NCBI GenBank assembly: GCA_910576815.1
Contig: CAJTKA010000047.1
Span: 1 to 23,983, forward strand
Length of the DNA: 23,983 bases
Source of the DNA: an uncultured Lachnospiraceae bacterium
GTDB taxonomy: Bacteria > Bacillota > Clostridia > Lachnospirales > Lachnospiraceae
Direction: 5' to 3'
Made by a program: the position numbers and the translations under genes. The notes beneath the pieces were generated by a model. The model saw nothing but the letters and a program-made list of their open reading frames with translations, was not told where the DNA came from and did not search any database. Each line of letters begins with the position of its first letter. Position 1 is the stretch's first letter. Below are positions 14,497 through 21,539 of this stretch, piece after piece.

Positions 14497-15621
14497 TTAG
14501 ATGCCGTAATTCTCTACATCTTCCTGTGTGATGGTGGTTGCATCAAAGCCCTTCTCCTCCATGATGATCACCTTCTCAGCAGGCGTGCCGCCGCTCTCGA
14601 GGGTCTTGATAACATCATCGATGTAAGAAGACTGGAAAGGATTGCACTGACCATCGTAGTTCCAGTTGCCTGCAAGCAGCTCCTCAAGAGCCCACTTATT
14701 GCAGTCAAAGCCCATTATGATAACGTCCTTGCCAACGCCGTGAGAAATATTAGCTGCATCCAGAGCTGCAACTGCGCCCTTAGCCATATCGTCGTTCTCA
14801 GCGTAGATTACGTTGAACTCCTTACCGGAGCTGATCACGGACTGCACGATCTGCTGTGCATTCTCTGCGTTCCAGGAAGCGGTCTGCTGCTCAACCATGT
14901 TCCAGTTAGCTTCTGCTGCTACCTTCTCATCCAGAGCCTTGGTACGACCCTGCTGAGCCGCGGAACCCATCTGACCCTGAAGGTGGATGATGTTGTAGGT
15001 CTCAAGATTCTGGCTTGCAAGCCAATCTACTGCGGTCTGACCCTCTTTGTCCATGTCAGATACGATGGATGCTGCGTAAAGACCTTCGTCAGCGTCGATG
15101 GTACGGTCAAACAGGATAACCTCAACGCCTGCTGCCTGCGCATCCTGTAAAACGGTATCCCAACCAGCGGTATCCGCTGCGGAGAGGAGCAGGTAGTCAA
15201 CTTCGTCCTGAATGAACTGCTGAGCTGCCTTTACCTGATCCTCGTTTGCATTACCTACAGCAGGGTTGCCGTATGCAAACTGTGCGGAGTAACCGTTCTC
15301 CTCGGTGAAAGCTGCCTTCAGATCTGCGTCGTTCGCGGTACGATAACCAGACTCACTGGGATCGTTGTTGATGATACCAACCTTGATCAGGTCGCCGCTT
15401 GCTGCGGGTGCCTCTGCCTCTGCCTCAGGCTCTGCCTCTGCCTCAGGTGCTGCTTCAGGCTCTGCCTCTGCCTCAGGTGCTGCTTCGGGCTCCGCAGGTG
15501 CCTCTGCCTCTGCTTCCGGTGCTGCAGGTGCTGCTGCAGGTTCTGCAGTGTCGCCGCCGCAGCCTGCCAGAGTCGCCATAACCATAGCGCCAGTCAGTAA
15601 TACTGCTAATCTTTTCTTCAT
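14497..15621 (-). CDS. ytfQ: CUT2 sugar-binding lipoprotein, YtfQ-like
   Basis: 374 residues from ATG 15621-15619, set by GGGAGG about 10 bases upstream; a longer frame to 15741 lacks signals. Lipobox LAGC with Cys21. A long Ala/Glu/Pro linker (about residues 24-75) is encoded by tandem DNA repeats. The Peripla_BP domain begins 'IKVGIINNDPSESGYRTAND' and shows the YtfQ-type motifs 'LSAADTAGWDTVLQDAQAAG', 'VILFDRTIDADEGLYA', 'IIHLQGQMGSAAQQGR' and 'YAENDDMAKGAV'. It captures a monosaccharide outside the cell for YtfR/T-YjfF. Homology to the E. coli galactofuranose binder suggests galactofuranose, galactose or a related sugar; this is inference. Confidence 0.9.
   Translation of the reverse strand: MKKRLAVLLTGAMVMATLAGCGGDTAEPAAAPAAPEAEAEAPAEPEAAPEAEAEPEAAPEAEAEPEAEAEAPAASGDLIKVGIINNDPSESGYRTANDADLKAAFTEENGYSAQFAYGNPAVGNANEDQVKAAQQFIQDEVDYLLLSAADTAGWDTVLQDAQAAGVEVILFDRTIDADEGLYAASIVSDMDKEGQTAVDWLASQNLETYNIIHLQGQMGSAAQQGRTKALDEKVAAEANWNMVEQQTASWNAENAQQIVQSVISSGKEFNVIYAENDDMAKGAVAALDAANISHGVGKDVIIMGFDCNKWALEELLAGNWNYDGQCNPFQSSYIDDVIKTLESGGTPAEKVIIMEEKGFDATTITQEDVENYGI
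15426..15485 (-). repeat. Tandem 30-bp repeat in the ytfQ linker
   Basis: Two exact copies of a 30-base unit (15426-15455 and 15456-15485, starting CAGGCTCTGCC on the plus strand), flanked by decayed copies across 15405-15540. The length is a multiple of three, so copy-number change would lengthen or shorten the Ala/Glu/Pro surface linker without breaking the frame. Confidence 0.85.
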
Positions 15622-15722
15622 TGTTAGTTTCCTCCCTTTCTGAATTACCCCATCCATATGAGACAGGGAATTGAAATAAATTTTCGGGATAAGAAGATGC
15701 TTTGTTCTCCGTCCCTGAAAAC

Positions 15723-15751
15723 ACTTTAGCAAAATAACCATATAACTGCAA
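15723..15751 (-). promoter_or_regulatory. Candidate ytfQ promoter
   Basis: Minus strand: -35 TTGCAG (15746-15751), 17-base spacer, -10 TAAAGT (15723-15728), leaving a leader of about 100 bases before the ATG. Both boxes match 4 of 6 consensus bases, consistent with a promoter that needs an activator such as the YesN-type regulator encoded nearby. Confidence 0.4.
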
Positions 15752-15794
15752 CTCCCAAATTATGTATTTTGTGCAATTTGGATGGGTTCAACAA

Positions 15795-15850
15795 TACAAA
15801 TTTATGATATAATCATTATGGATAGTACAAATTTGAAATTCTGGTATAAT
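15795..15850 (+). promoter_or_regulatory. Repressor-gene promoters with paired TACAAATTT boxes
   Basis: Two -10-like TATAAT boxes (15808-15813 and 15845-15850) each follow closely behind a TACAAATTT box (15795-15803 and 15826-15834). The boxes start 31 bases, about three helical turns, apart. GTACAAAT is one half of the B. subtilis AraR operator consensus; the left halves are not conserved here. Autoregulation by the AraR-like protein encoded downstream is therefore plausible but inferred. Confidence 0.4.
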
Positions 15851-15989
15851 TTTTTATGATTTTAGTCTTCTTTTATAGAATTTAACGAAAAACTTTCCTC
15901 TTCGTCCTTAATTGGTTTACAGTAATTTTTCCAACAAATGGTTGAGGATGGCACTTTTTTTCTTATCAAGCACTTTTTTATGAATAAAT

Positions 15990-16014
15990 ATGGTGTAATT
16001 TGTAAACAAACCAT
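15990..16014 (+). promoter_or_regulatory. Imperfect inverted repeat before the repressor gene
   Basis: ATGGT (15990-15994) and ACCAT (16010-16014) flank an A/T core containing ATTTGTAAACAAA, 24 bases before the repressor ATG. It may be a further operator or a leader structure; no factor can be assigned. Confidence 0.25.
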
Positions 16015-16038
16015 GAACAAAAAAGGGATTTTTTTCAG

Positions 16039-17127
16039 ATGAACAAGTACGAAACACTTTCGCAACAACTTACGGATCAGATTGCACGCAATCTGGAGCA
16101 GGGCATCACCTTACTTCCCACAGAGGCAAAGCTGTGTGCCGATTATGGTGTCAGCCGCCAGACTGTTCGGGCAGCCCTCACCCTGCTGCGGCAGCAGGGG
16201 CTGATTGAGAGTCGGCAGGGAAGCGGTTCTTTTGCCACGGGACGATCCCCCATCGTTTCCGAAAACCGCATCCCTATCCTGGTCGCCAGCAGTCAGGAAT
16301 ATATTTATCCTCATCTGCTTGCAGATATCCGCGCCGTCTTAAGCGAAAAAGGGTATCAGCTCGACGTCCTTCCCACAGGCAACCGCATTGATATAGAAAG
16401 AACGCATTTGCTCTCGCTTTTGGATCACCCGCCCCGCGGGCTGATCGTGGAAGGCACAAAAAGCGCCCTGCCCTCTCCCAACTTCGATCTCTACGAGCGG
16501 CTGAAATCCATGGGCACACGCCTGCTTTTTCTTCATGGCTGCTGTTCCACCCTCTCCGGCGAGATCTGCATCAAGGACGACAACTACTATGGCGGCTATC
16601 TGCTTGCCGGGCATCTGGCGGATCTGGGTCACACCCGCATCGCCGGGCTGTTTAAACTGGACGACGCGCAGGGACCCGAACGTTATCTGGGCGCCGCCTG
16701 CTGCCTGCGCGACCTGGGTCTGACGTTAAAAGATGAGAATGTCGGCTGGTTTTCCTCCTCCGACCTGGATGCACTGCAAAAAAAGCAGGACACCCGTTTC
16801 CTTGCCTCTTATAGCAAAGAACAGTTGTCCGGCTGCACTGCTGCCATCTGTTATAACGATGAGATTGCCTACTGGCTGGTCAAGGAGCTCTCTTATGCAG
16901 GGATTCGCGTGCCGAGAGATGTTTCCATCGTCTGCTTTGACAATAGTTACTTAAGCGACTTGAGCAGGGTACGCATCACTACCTTGACCCATCGTCCGCA
17001 CGAGATGGGCCGACGCGTGGCCGACACGATGGTGCAGCTCTTAAAGGGTGTCCCCGCCATATCTCAAGAGCTTCCCTGGGAATTGGTCCGCAAGGAAAGC
17101 GATGCGCCGCCCGGCGGCACCAACTGA
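16039..17127 (+). CDS. AraR-like transcriptional repressor (GntR DNA-binding, LacI-type sensor)
   Basis: 362 residues. The N-terminal GntR winged helix (about residues 1-70) has 'LPTEAKLCADYGVSRQTVRA' and 'LIESRQGSGSFATG'. From about residue 76 a periplasmic-binding-protein-type sensor follows ('RIPILVASSQEYIYPHLLAD', 'YYGGYLLAGHLADLGHTRIA', 'VPRDVSIVCFDNSYLSDLS'), as in B. subtilis AraR. Such proteins repress sugar genes until a sugar binds the C-terminal domain. ATG 16039 has AAAAAGGG upstream. It is divergent from ytfQ, so control of the importer and of itself is the natural inference. The ligand could be arabinose, galactose or a related sugar. It converges on the response regulator gene with only 19 bases between stop codons. 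Confidence 0.88.
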   Translation: MNKYETLSQQLTDQIARNLEQGITLLPTEAKLCADYGVSRQTVRAALTLLRQQGLIESRQGSGSFATGRSPIVSENRIPILVASSQEYIYPHLLADIRAVLSEKGYQLDVLPTGNRIDIERTHLLSLLDHPPRGLIVEGTKSALPSPNFDLYERLKSMGTRLLFLHGCCSTLSGEICIKDDNYYGGYLLAGHLADLGHTRIAGLFKLDDAQGPERYLGAACCLRDLGLTLKDENVGWFSSSDLDALQKKQDTRFLASYSKEQLSGCTAAICYNDEIAYWLVKELSYAGIRVPRDVSIVCFDNSYLSDLSRVRITTLTHRPHEMGRRVADTMVQLLKGVPAISQELPWELVRKESDAPPGGTN

Positions 17128-17146
17128 ATCTCTTTTTGCGTTTCAA

Positions 17147-18766
17147 TCAGGATTTTGCACCCGCACGATACTCTCTGGGGGTGCAGCCCTGCGTTTTCTT
17201 AAATACAAAGCTGAAATAATGCGGATCTTTGTATCCGACTTCCTGCGCAATCTCCCCTGTGTGCATCTGCGTCTGCCGAAGGAGCTTCTTCGCCTTTTCC
17301 ATCCGTTTTCCCGTCACATACTCCACAAAGGTCACCTGCTTCTCCCGAGAGAAAATCGCACTGAAATAGCTGGGGCTGACGTTCACTTCTCCGGCAACGG
17401 AGTTTAAAGAAAGAGTCTCTTGCGAAAAGTTTTCTTCTATATAAGAAAGCGCTCTCTTTAAAATGCGTTTGCTCTGATCATCCGATTCCCTGTCGCGCAG
17501 CATCATTGCCTTTTCCAAAAGACTGCAAAAGTATGTAGAAAGTTTTTCCGCACTGTTCACACTCTCCGGCGTTGCCTCTCCCATCAGGCGCAAAAATTCT
17601 TCGCGCCCGCAGCCGAGATCCTCAGCATAAGAAAGCGTCGCAAAATAAATGTGCAGCGTCAGATAATTCTGGAACATGACCGTCTGCATGGCTTCCATCA
17701 TCTCTGACAGATAATTTTCCACAAAATCCATGATTTCGTCCTTTGCGCCCCGCAGCAAAAAATCGCGGATCAGCTCGGGATCCATCCTGCCCGCATCGAT
17801 GCCGTCTATCCTGCCTCCCGCTTCCTGCGGCGCATTTTTGCCGATAAGTTCCCCGGTAAAAATATGCTCCTGCGGCATCAGAAAGCGATAGGCAAACAGA
17901 TGGTTCACCTTGCTGTAACACTCCGCAAGCAGACTTAGACGCTCCACCGGCTCCCCCACGGCCACGTACCATTGCAGACTCTCCTCCGCAGGTTTACAAA
18001 TCCGCTCTACATTTTCCAAGCTCCTTCCGCAAAGCGCAGGCATATGTTCTGCGCTGCTCTGGATCAGTACGCCGTAAGTATTTACATTCCAGCGAAAGAC
18101 CAAATTTTCCGGATAACGGATAAAGTAATGTAAGAGTTCCTCCCGCTTTCTGGCAAATTCCTCGGACTCCACGCCTACATTTTCCCCGACGCGCCGTTCC
18201 TGCAGATTAAACATCAACAGATTATAGCAGGGCGCGTTGATCCGCAGAGAAAGTTTCGCCGCCTCCTCATAGATATCCTGTACCGGCATCCTGCCTTCAA
18301 AAATACGCACAAAAAAATCCGTGCGGGAAAACTGCTCGTACTCCCTGACCTCGTTTTGAAATTTCTCCTGATAACTTTTCTGCTCACGCTCCGTCTCGAT
18401 CTTCGTTTTCAGTTCCGCTAACGTCTTTTGCAGCGCTGCTCTGGTGATGGGCTTTAAGAGATATTGCTCCGCGCCCACCTGAATGGCGCCTCTGGCATAC
18501 TCGAAATCATCATAACCGCTGATAATGATGATCTTCATGTCCGGAAACTCCTGATGCACCAGGCGGCTTAGAGAAAGACCGTCCATAAAGGGCATCTTGA
18601 TATCTGTCAGCAGTACGTCCGGCTTTGTCTGCTGGATCAACGGCAGCGCCATCTCCCCGTCGCCTGCTTCGCCCACGAACTGATACCCCCACTGCTCCCA
18701 GGGAATGTTATCCCGCAGCCCCTCCCTGACAATGCTTTCATCTTCTACCAGAAACACCTTTAACAT
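17147..18766 (-). CDS. YesN-type response regulator with AraC output domain
   Basis: 539 residues. The N-terminal receiver has acidic pocket E8/D9, phospho-acceptor D55 in 'LLTDIKMPFMDG', conserved S84 in 'IIIISGYDDFEYA' and K104 in 'LLKP'. A long central region (about 125-425) has no clear motif. The C-terminus has two AraC helix-turn-helices: 'LSLNSVAGEVNVSPSYFSAI' and 'TGEIAQEVGYKDPHYFSFVF', ending 'GCTPREYR'. GAGGAG precedes ATG 18766. It is the third gene of the kinase/binding-protein/regulator operon, 30 bases after the binding-protein gene. Phosphorylated by the LytS/YesM-type kinase, it probably activates a sugar operon, with ytfQRT-yjfF the nearest candidate. Confidence 0.92.
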   Translation of the reverse strand: MLKVFLVEDESIVREGLRDNIPWEQWGYQFVGEAGDGEMALPLIQQTKPDVLLTDIKMPFMDGLSLSRLVHQEFPDMKIIIISGYDDFEYARGAIQVGAEQYLLKPITRAALQKTLAELKTKIETEREQKSYQEKFQNEVREYEQFSRTDFFVRIFEGRMPVQDIYEEAAKLSLRINAPCYNLLMFNLQERRVGENVGVESEEFARKREELLHYFIRYPENLVFRWNVNTYGVLIQSSAEHMPALCGRSLENVERICKPAEESLQWYVAVGEPVERLSLLAECYSKVNHLFAYRFLMPQEHIFTGELIGKNAPQEAGGRIDGIDAGRMDPELIRDFLLRGAKDEIMDFVENYLSEMMEAMQTVMFQNYLTLHIYFATLSYAEDLGCGREEFLRLMGEATPESVNSAEKLSTYFCSLLEKAMMLRDRESDDQSKRILKRALSYIEENFSQETLSLNSVAGEVNVSPSYFSAIFSREKQVTFVEYVTGKRMEKAKKLLRQTQMHTGEIAQEVGYKDPHYFSFVFKKTQGCTPREYRAGAKS

Positions 18767-18796
18767 CGCGCTCTCCTCTTTAATAACATGTGTTGT

Positions 18797-19849
18797 TTAA
18801 TAACTTCTCTCCCGCAGGAGTTCCTCTGTCACGTTCTCCTGCGTATAGATATTTTCCTCCACATAATACTGCTTCTCCACCGCTTTGCCGGCTTCCAGAT
18901 CATCAATGACCCGCAGAAGGTACTCGCCCTGATTGGGATTACATTCGATATCCACGTTGATGACACCCTCCTCAACCATCTCCAAAGCACTTTTCACCGC
19001 ATCAAAGGAGACTATAATAATGTCACCGTTTACGCCCACACTCCTGCCCGACTCCTGAATCGCCTCGATCGCCCCGAAGGTCATATCGTCATTTTGGGAT
19101 ATTACCACATCAATGTCGTCATAGCGCCGCAGGAAACCGCGCATAACCTCCTTGCCCTTGGTAGAGGTAAACTCCGCGTCCGCCTGTTCCATAATATACC
19201 AGTTCTTGTGTTTAGAGGCCACAGAAGCAAAACCTGCCGTTCTGCCAATCGTGGCGGAAGACCCCTCCGTACCAAGCAGCATCACGATATTGATGATTTT
19301 CCCTGCACTTCCCCGTTTGACCAGTTCTGTCTCCAACCAGTGTCCCGCCTTCTCCCCTTCCTCCACAAAATCGCTGCCCACGCAGGTCACATAGAGGCTG
19401 TCGTCTTCTACATCCACCTGCCTGTCCATCAGGATTACAGGGATATCCGCTATTCTGGCCTCCTGCAGCACGGTATCCCAGCCTGTCTCCACCACGGGTG
19501 AAAACACAATGTAATCCACTCTCTGAGAGATAAAGCTGCGGATCGCTTTGAGCTGGTTTTCCTGCTTCTGTCTGGCGTTGTGGTAGATCAAAAAACAGCC
19601 GTTCTTCTGGGTAAAGGCATTCTGCACAGACTCGGTGTTCGCCGTCCGCCAACCTGATTCACTTCCCAGCTGGGACACACCCACCACGATCTGATCCACC
19701 TTTTCCTGCGGCATCGATTCTTCCGCAATATTTCCAAAAATTTCAAATCTGCCGCCCACGGTCACGGCCAGCAGCAGGAGCATCGGCAAAAACAAAAGCG
19801 CAATGCTGTTGATGATGCGGTTTTGATATTTTCTGATCTTCTCTCTCAT
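18797..19849 (-). CDS. Membrane-anchored YtfQ-like sugar sensor protein
   Basis: 350 residues. A positively charged N-terminus is followed by one hydrophobic span (about residues 13-32, 'INSIALLFLPMLLLLAVTVG') without a lipobox, so the protein stays anchored with its sugar-binding domain outside. The domain has strong YtfQ-type motifs: 'VGVSQLGSESGWRTANTESV', 'QKQENQLKAIRSFISQRVDY', 'ETGWDTVLQEARIADIPVIL', 'MDRQVDVEDDSLYVT', 'SQNDDMTFGAIEAIQESG'. Its ATG overlaps the kinase stop by four bases (ATGA), so the two are made together. The arrangement parallels XylFII-LytS-YesN of Clostridium, where an anchored binding protein signals to the kinase. I infer a sensor role, not transport, because no channel genes are in this operon. 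Confidence 0.85.
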   Translation of the reverse strand: MREKIRKYQNRIINSIALLFLPMLLLLAVTVGGRFEIFGNIAEESMPQEKVDQIVVGVSQLGSESGWRTANTESVQNAFTQKNGCFLIYHNARQKQENQLKAIRSFISQRVDYIVFSPVVETGWDTVLQEARIADIPVILMDRQVDVEDDSLYVTCVGSDFVEEGEKAGHWLETELVKRGSAGKIINIVMLLGTEGSSATIGRTAGFASVASKHKNWYIMEQADAEFTSTKGKEVMRGFLRRYDDIDVVISQNDDMTFGAIEAIQESGRSVGVNGDIIIVSFDAVKSALEMVEEGVINVDIECNPNQGEYLLRVIDDLEAGKAVEKQYYVEENIYTQENVTEELLRERSY

Positions 19850-21333
19850 ACCGCTTCCTCCGTCCCAGAAGTTTCCTGCTCGTATGGCTCCGCAGGGATC
19901 GTCACCGTCACAGTCGTGCCATCTCCCGGCGCGGACCAGATAGTCATGCCGTACTCCGTGCCGAAATTCATACGGATGCGCTCGTTGACATTGGCTAGGC
20001 CAAAGCCCTTGCCCGTATCTTTACAGGGTTTATTGATCTCGTTGATCAGGTTTTGCAGTTCTTCTTTTTCCATCCCCACGCCGTCGTCCGTCACCGTGAG
20101 AATAATGCGCTCCTCCAACAGCCTTCCCGTCACGCGGATGCTTCCTTTTGCACGCTTATACTTGATGCCGTGGTAAAGGGAGTTTTCCACCAGCGGCTGC
20201 AAGGTCAGCTTTAAGATCTTATACTGATAAAGGGCCGGGTCTAAGTCGATCTCATAATCCAGGATATCACGGTAACGCACCTGCTGAATCTCCAGATAAC
20301 TGCGAATGTGCATTTCCTCCTCACGGATGGTGATGTATTCTCTGCCCTTACTGAGAACCAGTCTGAAAAAGTCCGACAGAGACATGACCATGTTCACCGC
20401 TTTGTCCGGATCGCCGCCCTCGATCAGCCACACGATGGTGTCCAGCGTATTATAGAGGAAGTGGGGATTGATCTGCTCCTGCAAAAGCCGCAGATCCGCG
20501 TGACGCATCTTACGCTCATCCTCCTTTATCTTTTGCACAAACCGTTCAATACTTTCTGTCATGCCGTTTACGCTATCTGCAAGTGTCTCCAACTCATCAT
20601 CCGTGTACACCTTTACGCGGCCGGAAAAATCTCCCTGGGAGACGCGCTCCGTCACGCGGGACAGCTCCCCGATCGGTCTGATGATACCCGACACGATGAG
20701 CACCGTCAGCGCCACCACCAAAAGCAGCACCAGGATCAGCATCGCCGCGCAGAAAATCGTAAAAGCGTGCACCCTGTCGTTCAAGCGCTCCGTCAAATGC
20801 TCCATACTCTGTGTCTGGTAATAAATATAGGACTGGATATTGTCCTGAATGAGCTCTGTCAGGATGTAAATGTTATTGTCCAGCATCTCGATATTCGTGT
20901 CATAACTCTCCTCCGTCTCCAGATTCGTGCGAATATCATCCACCCTGTCCTCCAGTGTGTCAAGGTTGCGCATCAAAATCTGGAGCCAGCTCCTGCTCTC
21001 CTCGTCGGTCGTAATACGCACAAGCTTTTCAAACTCATCCCGCAGCTCTGCGATCAAAACGTAAGGGTCCCGCAGACTCTTATCCTCCGCAATCGTCTCA
21101 AAACTGGCGGACCCTACCACCAGCTTATAAAGGCTCTCATCCATTTCCTCCTTAAATTCCCGGTTATAATTGTTCGCCACGGTCAGATTGCTCACAATTT
21201 CATCATAGGCGCCACTGTAGCTGTGAAGCGCATAAATCAGGTAGATGACCATGGTAAAAAAGGGAACCGCCACGACCACGGAGAGCACGATCAGCTTATA
21301 TTTGATGGAATATTTTGCCTTTTGAGTCTGCAT
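19846..21333 (-). CDS. LytS/YesM-type sensor histidine kinase
   Basis: 495 residues. Membrane span 1 at about 13-36, an extracytoplasmic helical region of about 150 residues with no recognised ligand fold, and span 2 at about 190-216. A HAMP domain follows ('IIRPIGELSRVTERVSQGDF'). The His_kinase domain has 'LQEQINPHFLYNTLDTIVW' with phospho-accepting H291, then an HATPase domain with N-box 'LQPLVENSLYHGI' (N384), 'DDGVGM' at 416-421 and 'GKGFGLANV' at 441-449. The helical outer domain without a sugar-binding fold fits a kinase that takes its signal from the anchored binding protein encoded by the next gene. AGAGGAGAAAG sets ATG 21333. Confidence 0.93.
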   Translation of the reverse strand: MQTQKAKYSIKYKLIVLSVVVAVPFFTMVIYLIYALHSYSGAYDEIVSNLTVANNYNREFKEEMDESLYKLVVGSASFETIAEDKSLRDPYVLIAELRDEFEKLVRITTDEESRSWLQILMRNLDTLEDRVDDIRTNLETEESYDTNIEMLDNNIYILTELIQDNIQSYIYYQTQSMEHLTERLNDRVHAFTIFCAAMLILVLLLVVALTVLIVSGIIRPIGELSRVTERVSQGDFSGRVKVYTDDELETLADSVNGMTESIERFVQKIKEDERKMRHADLRLLQEQINPHFLYNTLDTIVWLIEGGDPDKAVNMVMSLSDFFRLVLSKGREYITIREEEMHIRSYLEIQQVRYRDILDYEIDLDPALYQYKILKLTLQPLVENSLYHGIKYKRAKGSIRVTGRLLEERIILTVTDDGVGMEKEELQNLINEINKPCKDTGKGFGLANVNERIRMNFGTEYGMTIWSAPGDGTTVTVTIPAEPYEQETSGTEEAV

Positions 21334-21414
21334 CTGTCTTTCTCCTCTGTTTCTTATTCTACCATCTTCCTTAGCGCCAAGCTACCAAAACTTCCAGAAA
21401 TAAGAAACTGCTAC

Positions 21415-21442
21415 TTTATAATGTTTGCAATAATTTCTACAA
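21415..21442 (-). promoter_or_regulatory. Promoter of the sensor operon
   Basis: Minus strand: -35-like TTGTAG (21437-21442), 16-base spacer, -10 TATAAA (21415-21420), with a leader of about 75 bases before the kinase ATG. It overlaps the divergent cyclase promoter. Confidence 0.45.
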
Positions 21443-21453
21443 AGGTGTAATAT
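21425..21453 (+). promoter_or_regulatory. Candidate promoter of the second cyclase gene
   Basis: Plus strand: -35 TTGCAA (21425-21430), 17-base spacer, -10-like TAATAT (21448-21453), each 4 of 6 consensus. It is interleaved with the divergent sensor-operon promoter, so one bound factor could affect both directions. Confidence 0.35.
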
Positions 21454-21539
21454 AGATATGTATATACTCTTTTGAACCATTTTGAAAATCCTCATAAGAG
21501 AAACCGCTTACAGGAAACTATTTTAGGAAAGAGCTACGG

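Larger units (their letters stand above)
15752..16038. other. Divergent control region between ytfQ and the repressor gene
   Basis: Gene-free, AT-rich DNA; a reverse-strand frame over 15862-16068 has no coding character. Besides the sites listed separately it holds two direct copies of GCACTTTTTT (15951-15960 and 15970-15979, 19 bases apart). The whole stretch is likely to carry operators for both divergent genes. Confidence 0.5.

Noticed and set aside
14476..15150. 224-residue plus-strand frame over ytfQ
   Set aside because: Shadow frame of the binding-protein gene, with no independent start signal.
15405..15540. Possible CRISPR or minisatellite from the 30-bp repeats
   Set aside because: Copies are directly adjacent with no spacers and are in frame within the ytfQ linker, so this is coding repeat DNA.
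15862..16068. 68-residue minus-strand frame in the divergent control region
   Set aside because: AT-rich, Lys/Phe-rich, overlaps the repressor start and lacks a ribosome binding site.
17105..17146. Terminator between the convergent repressor and response regulator genes
   Set aside because: The GC-rich palindrome at about 17107-17119 lies inside the repressor gene and its T-run is too far away; I do not see a convincing terminator in either direction.
20308..21450. 380-residue plus-strand frame opposite the histidine kinase
   Set aside because: His/Gln/Arg-rich shadow of the kinase gene; the minus-strand reading has all the kinase motifs.
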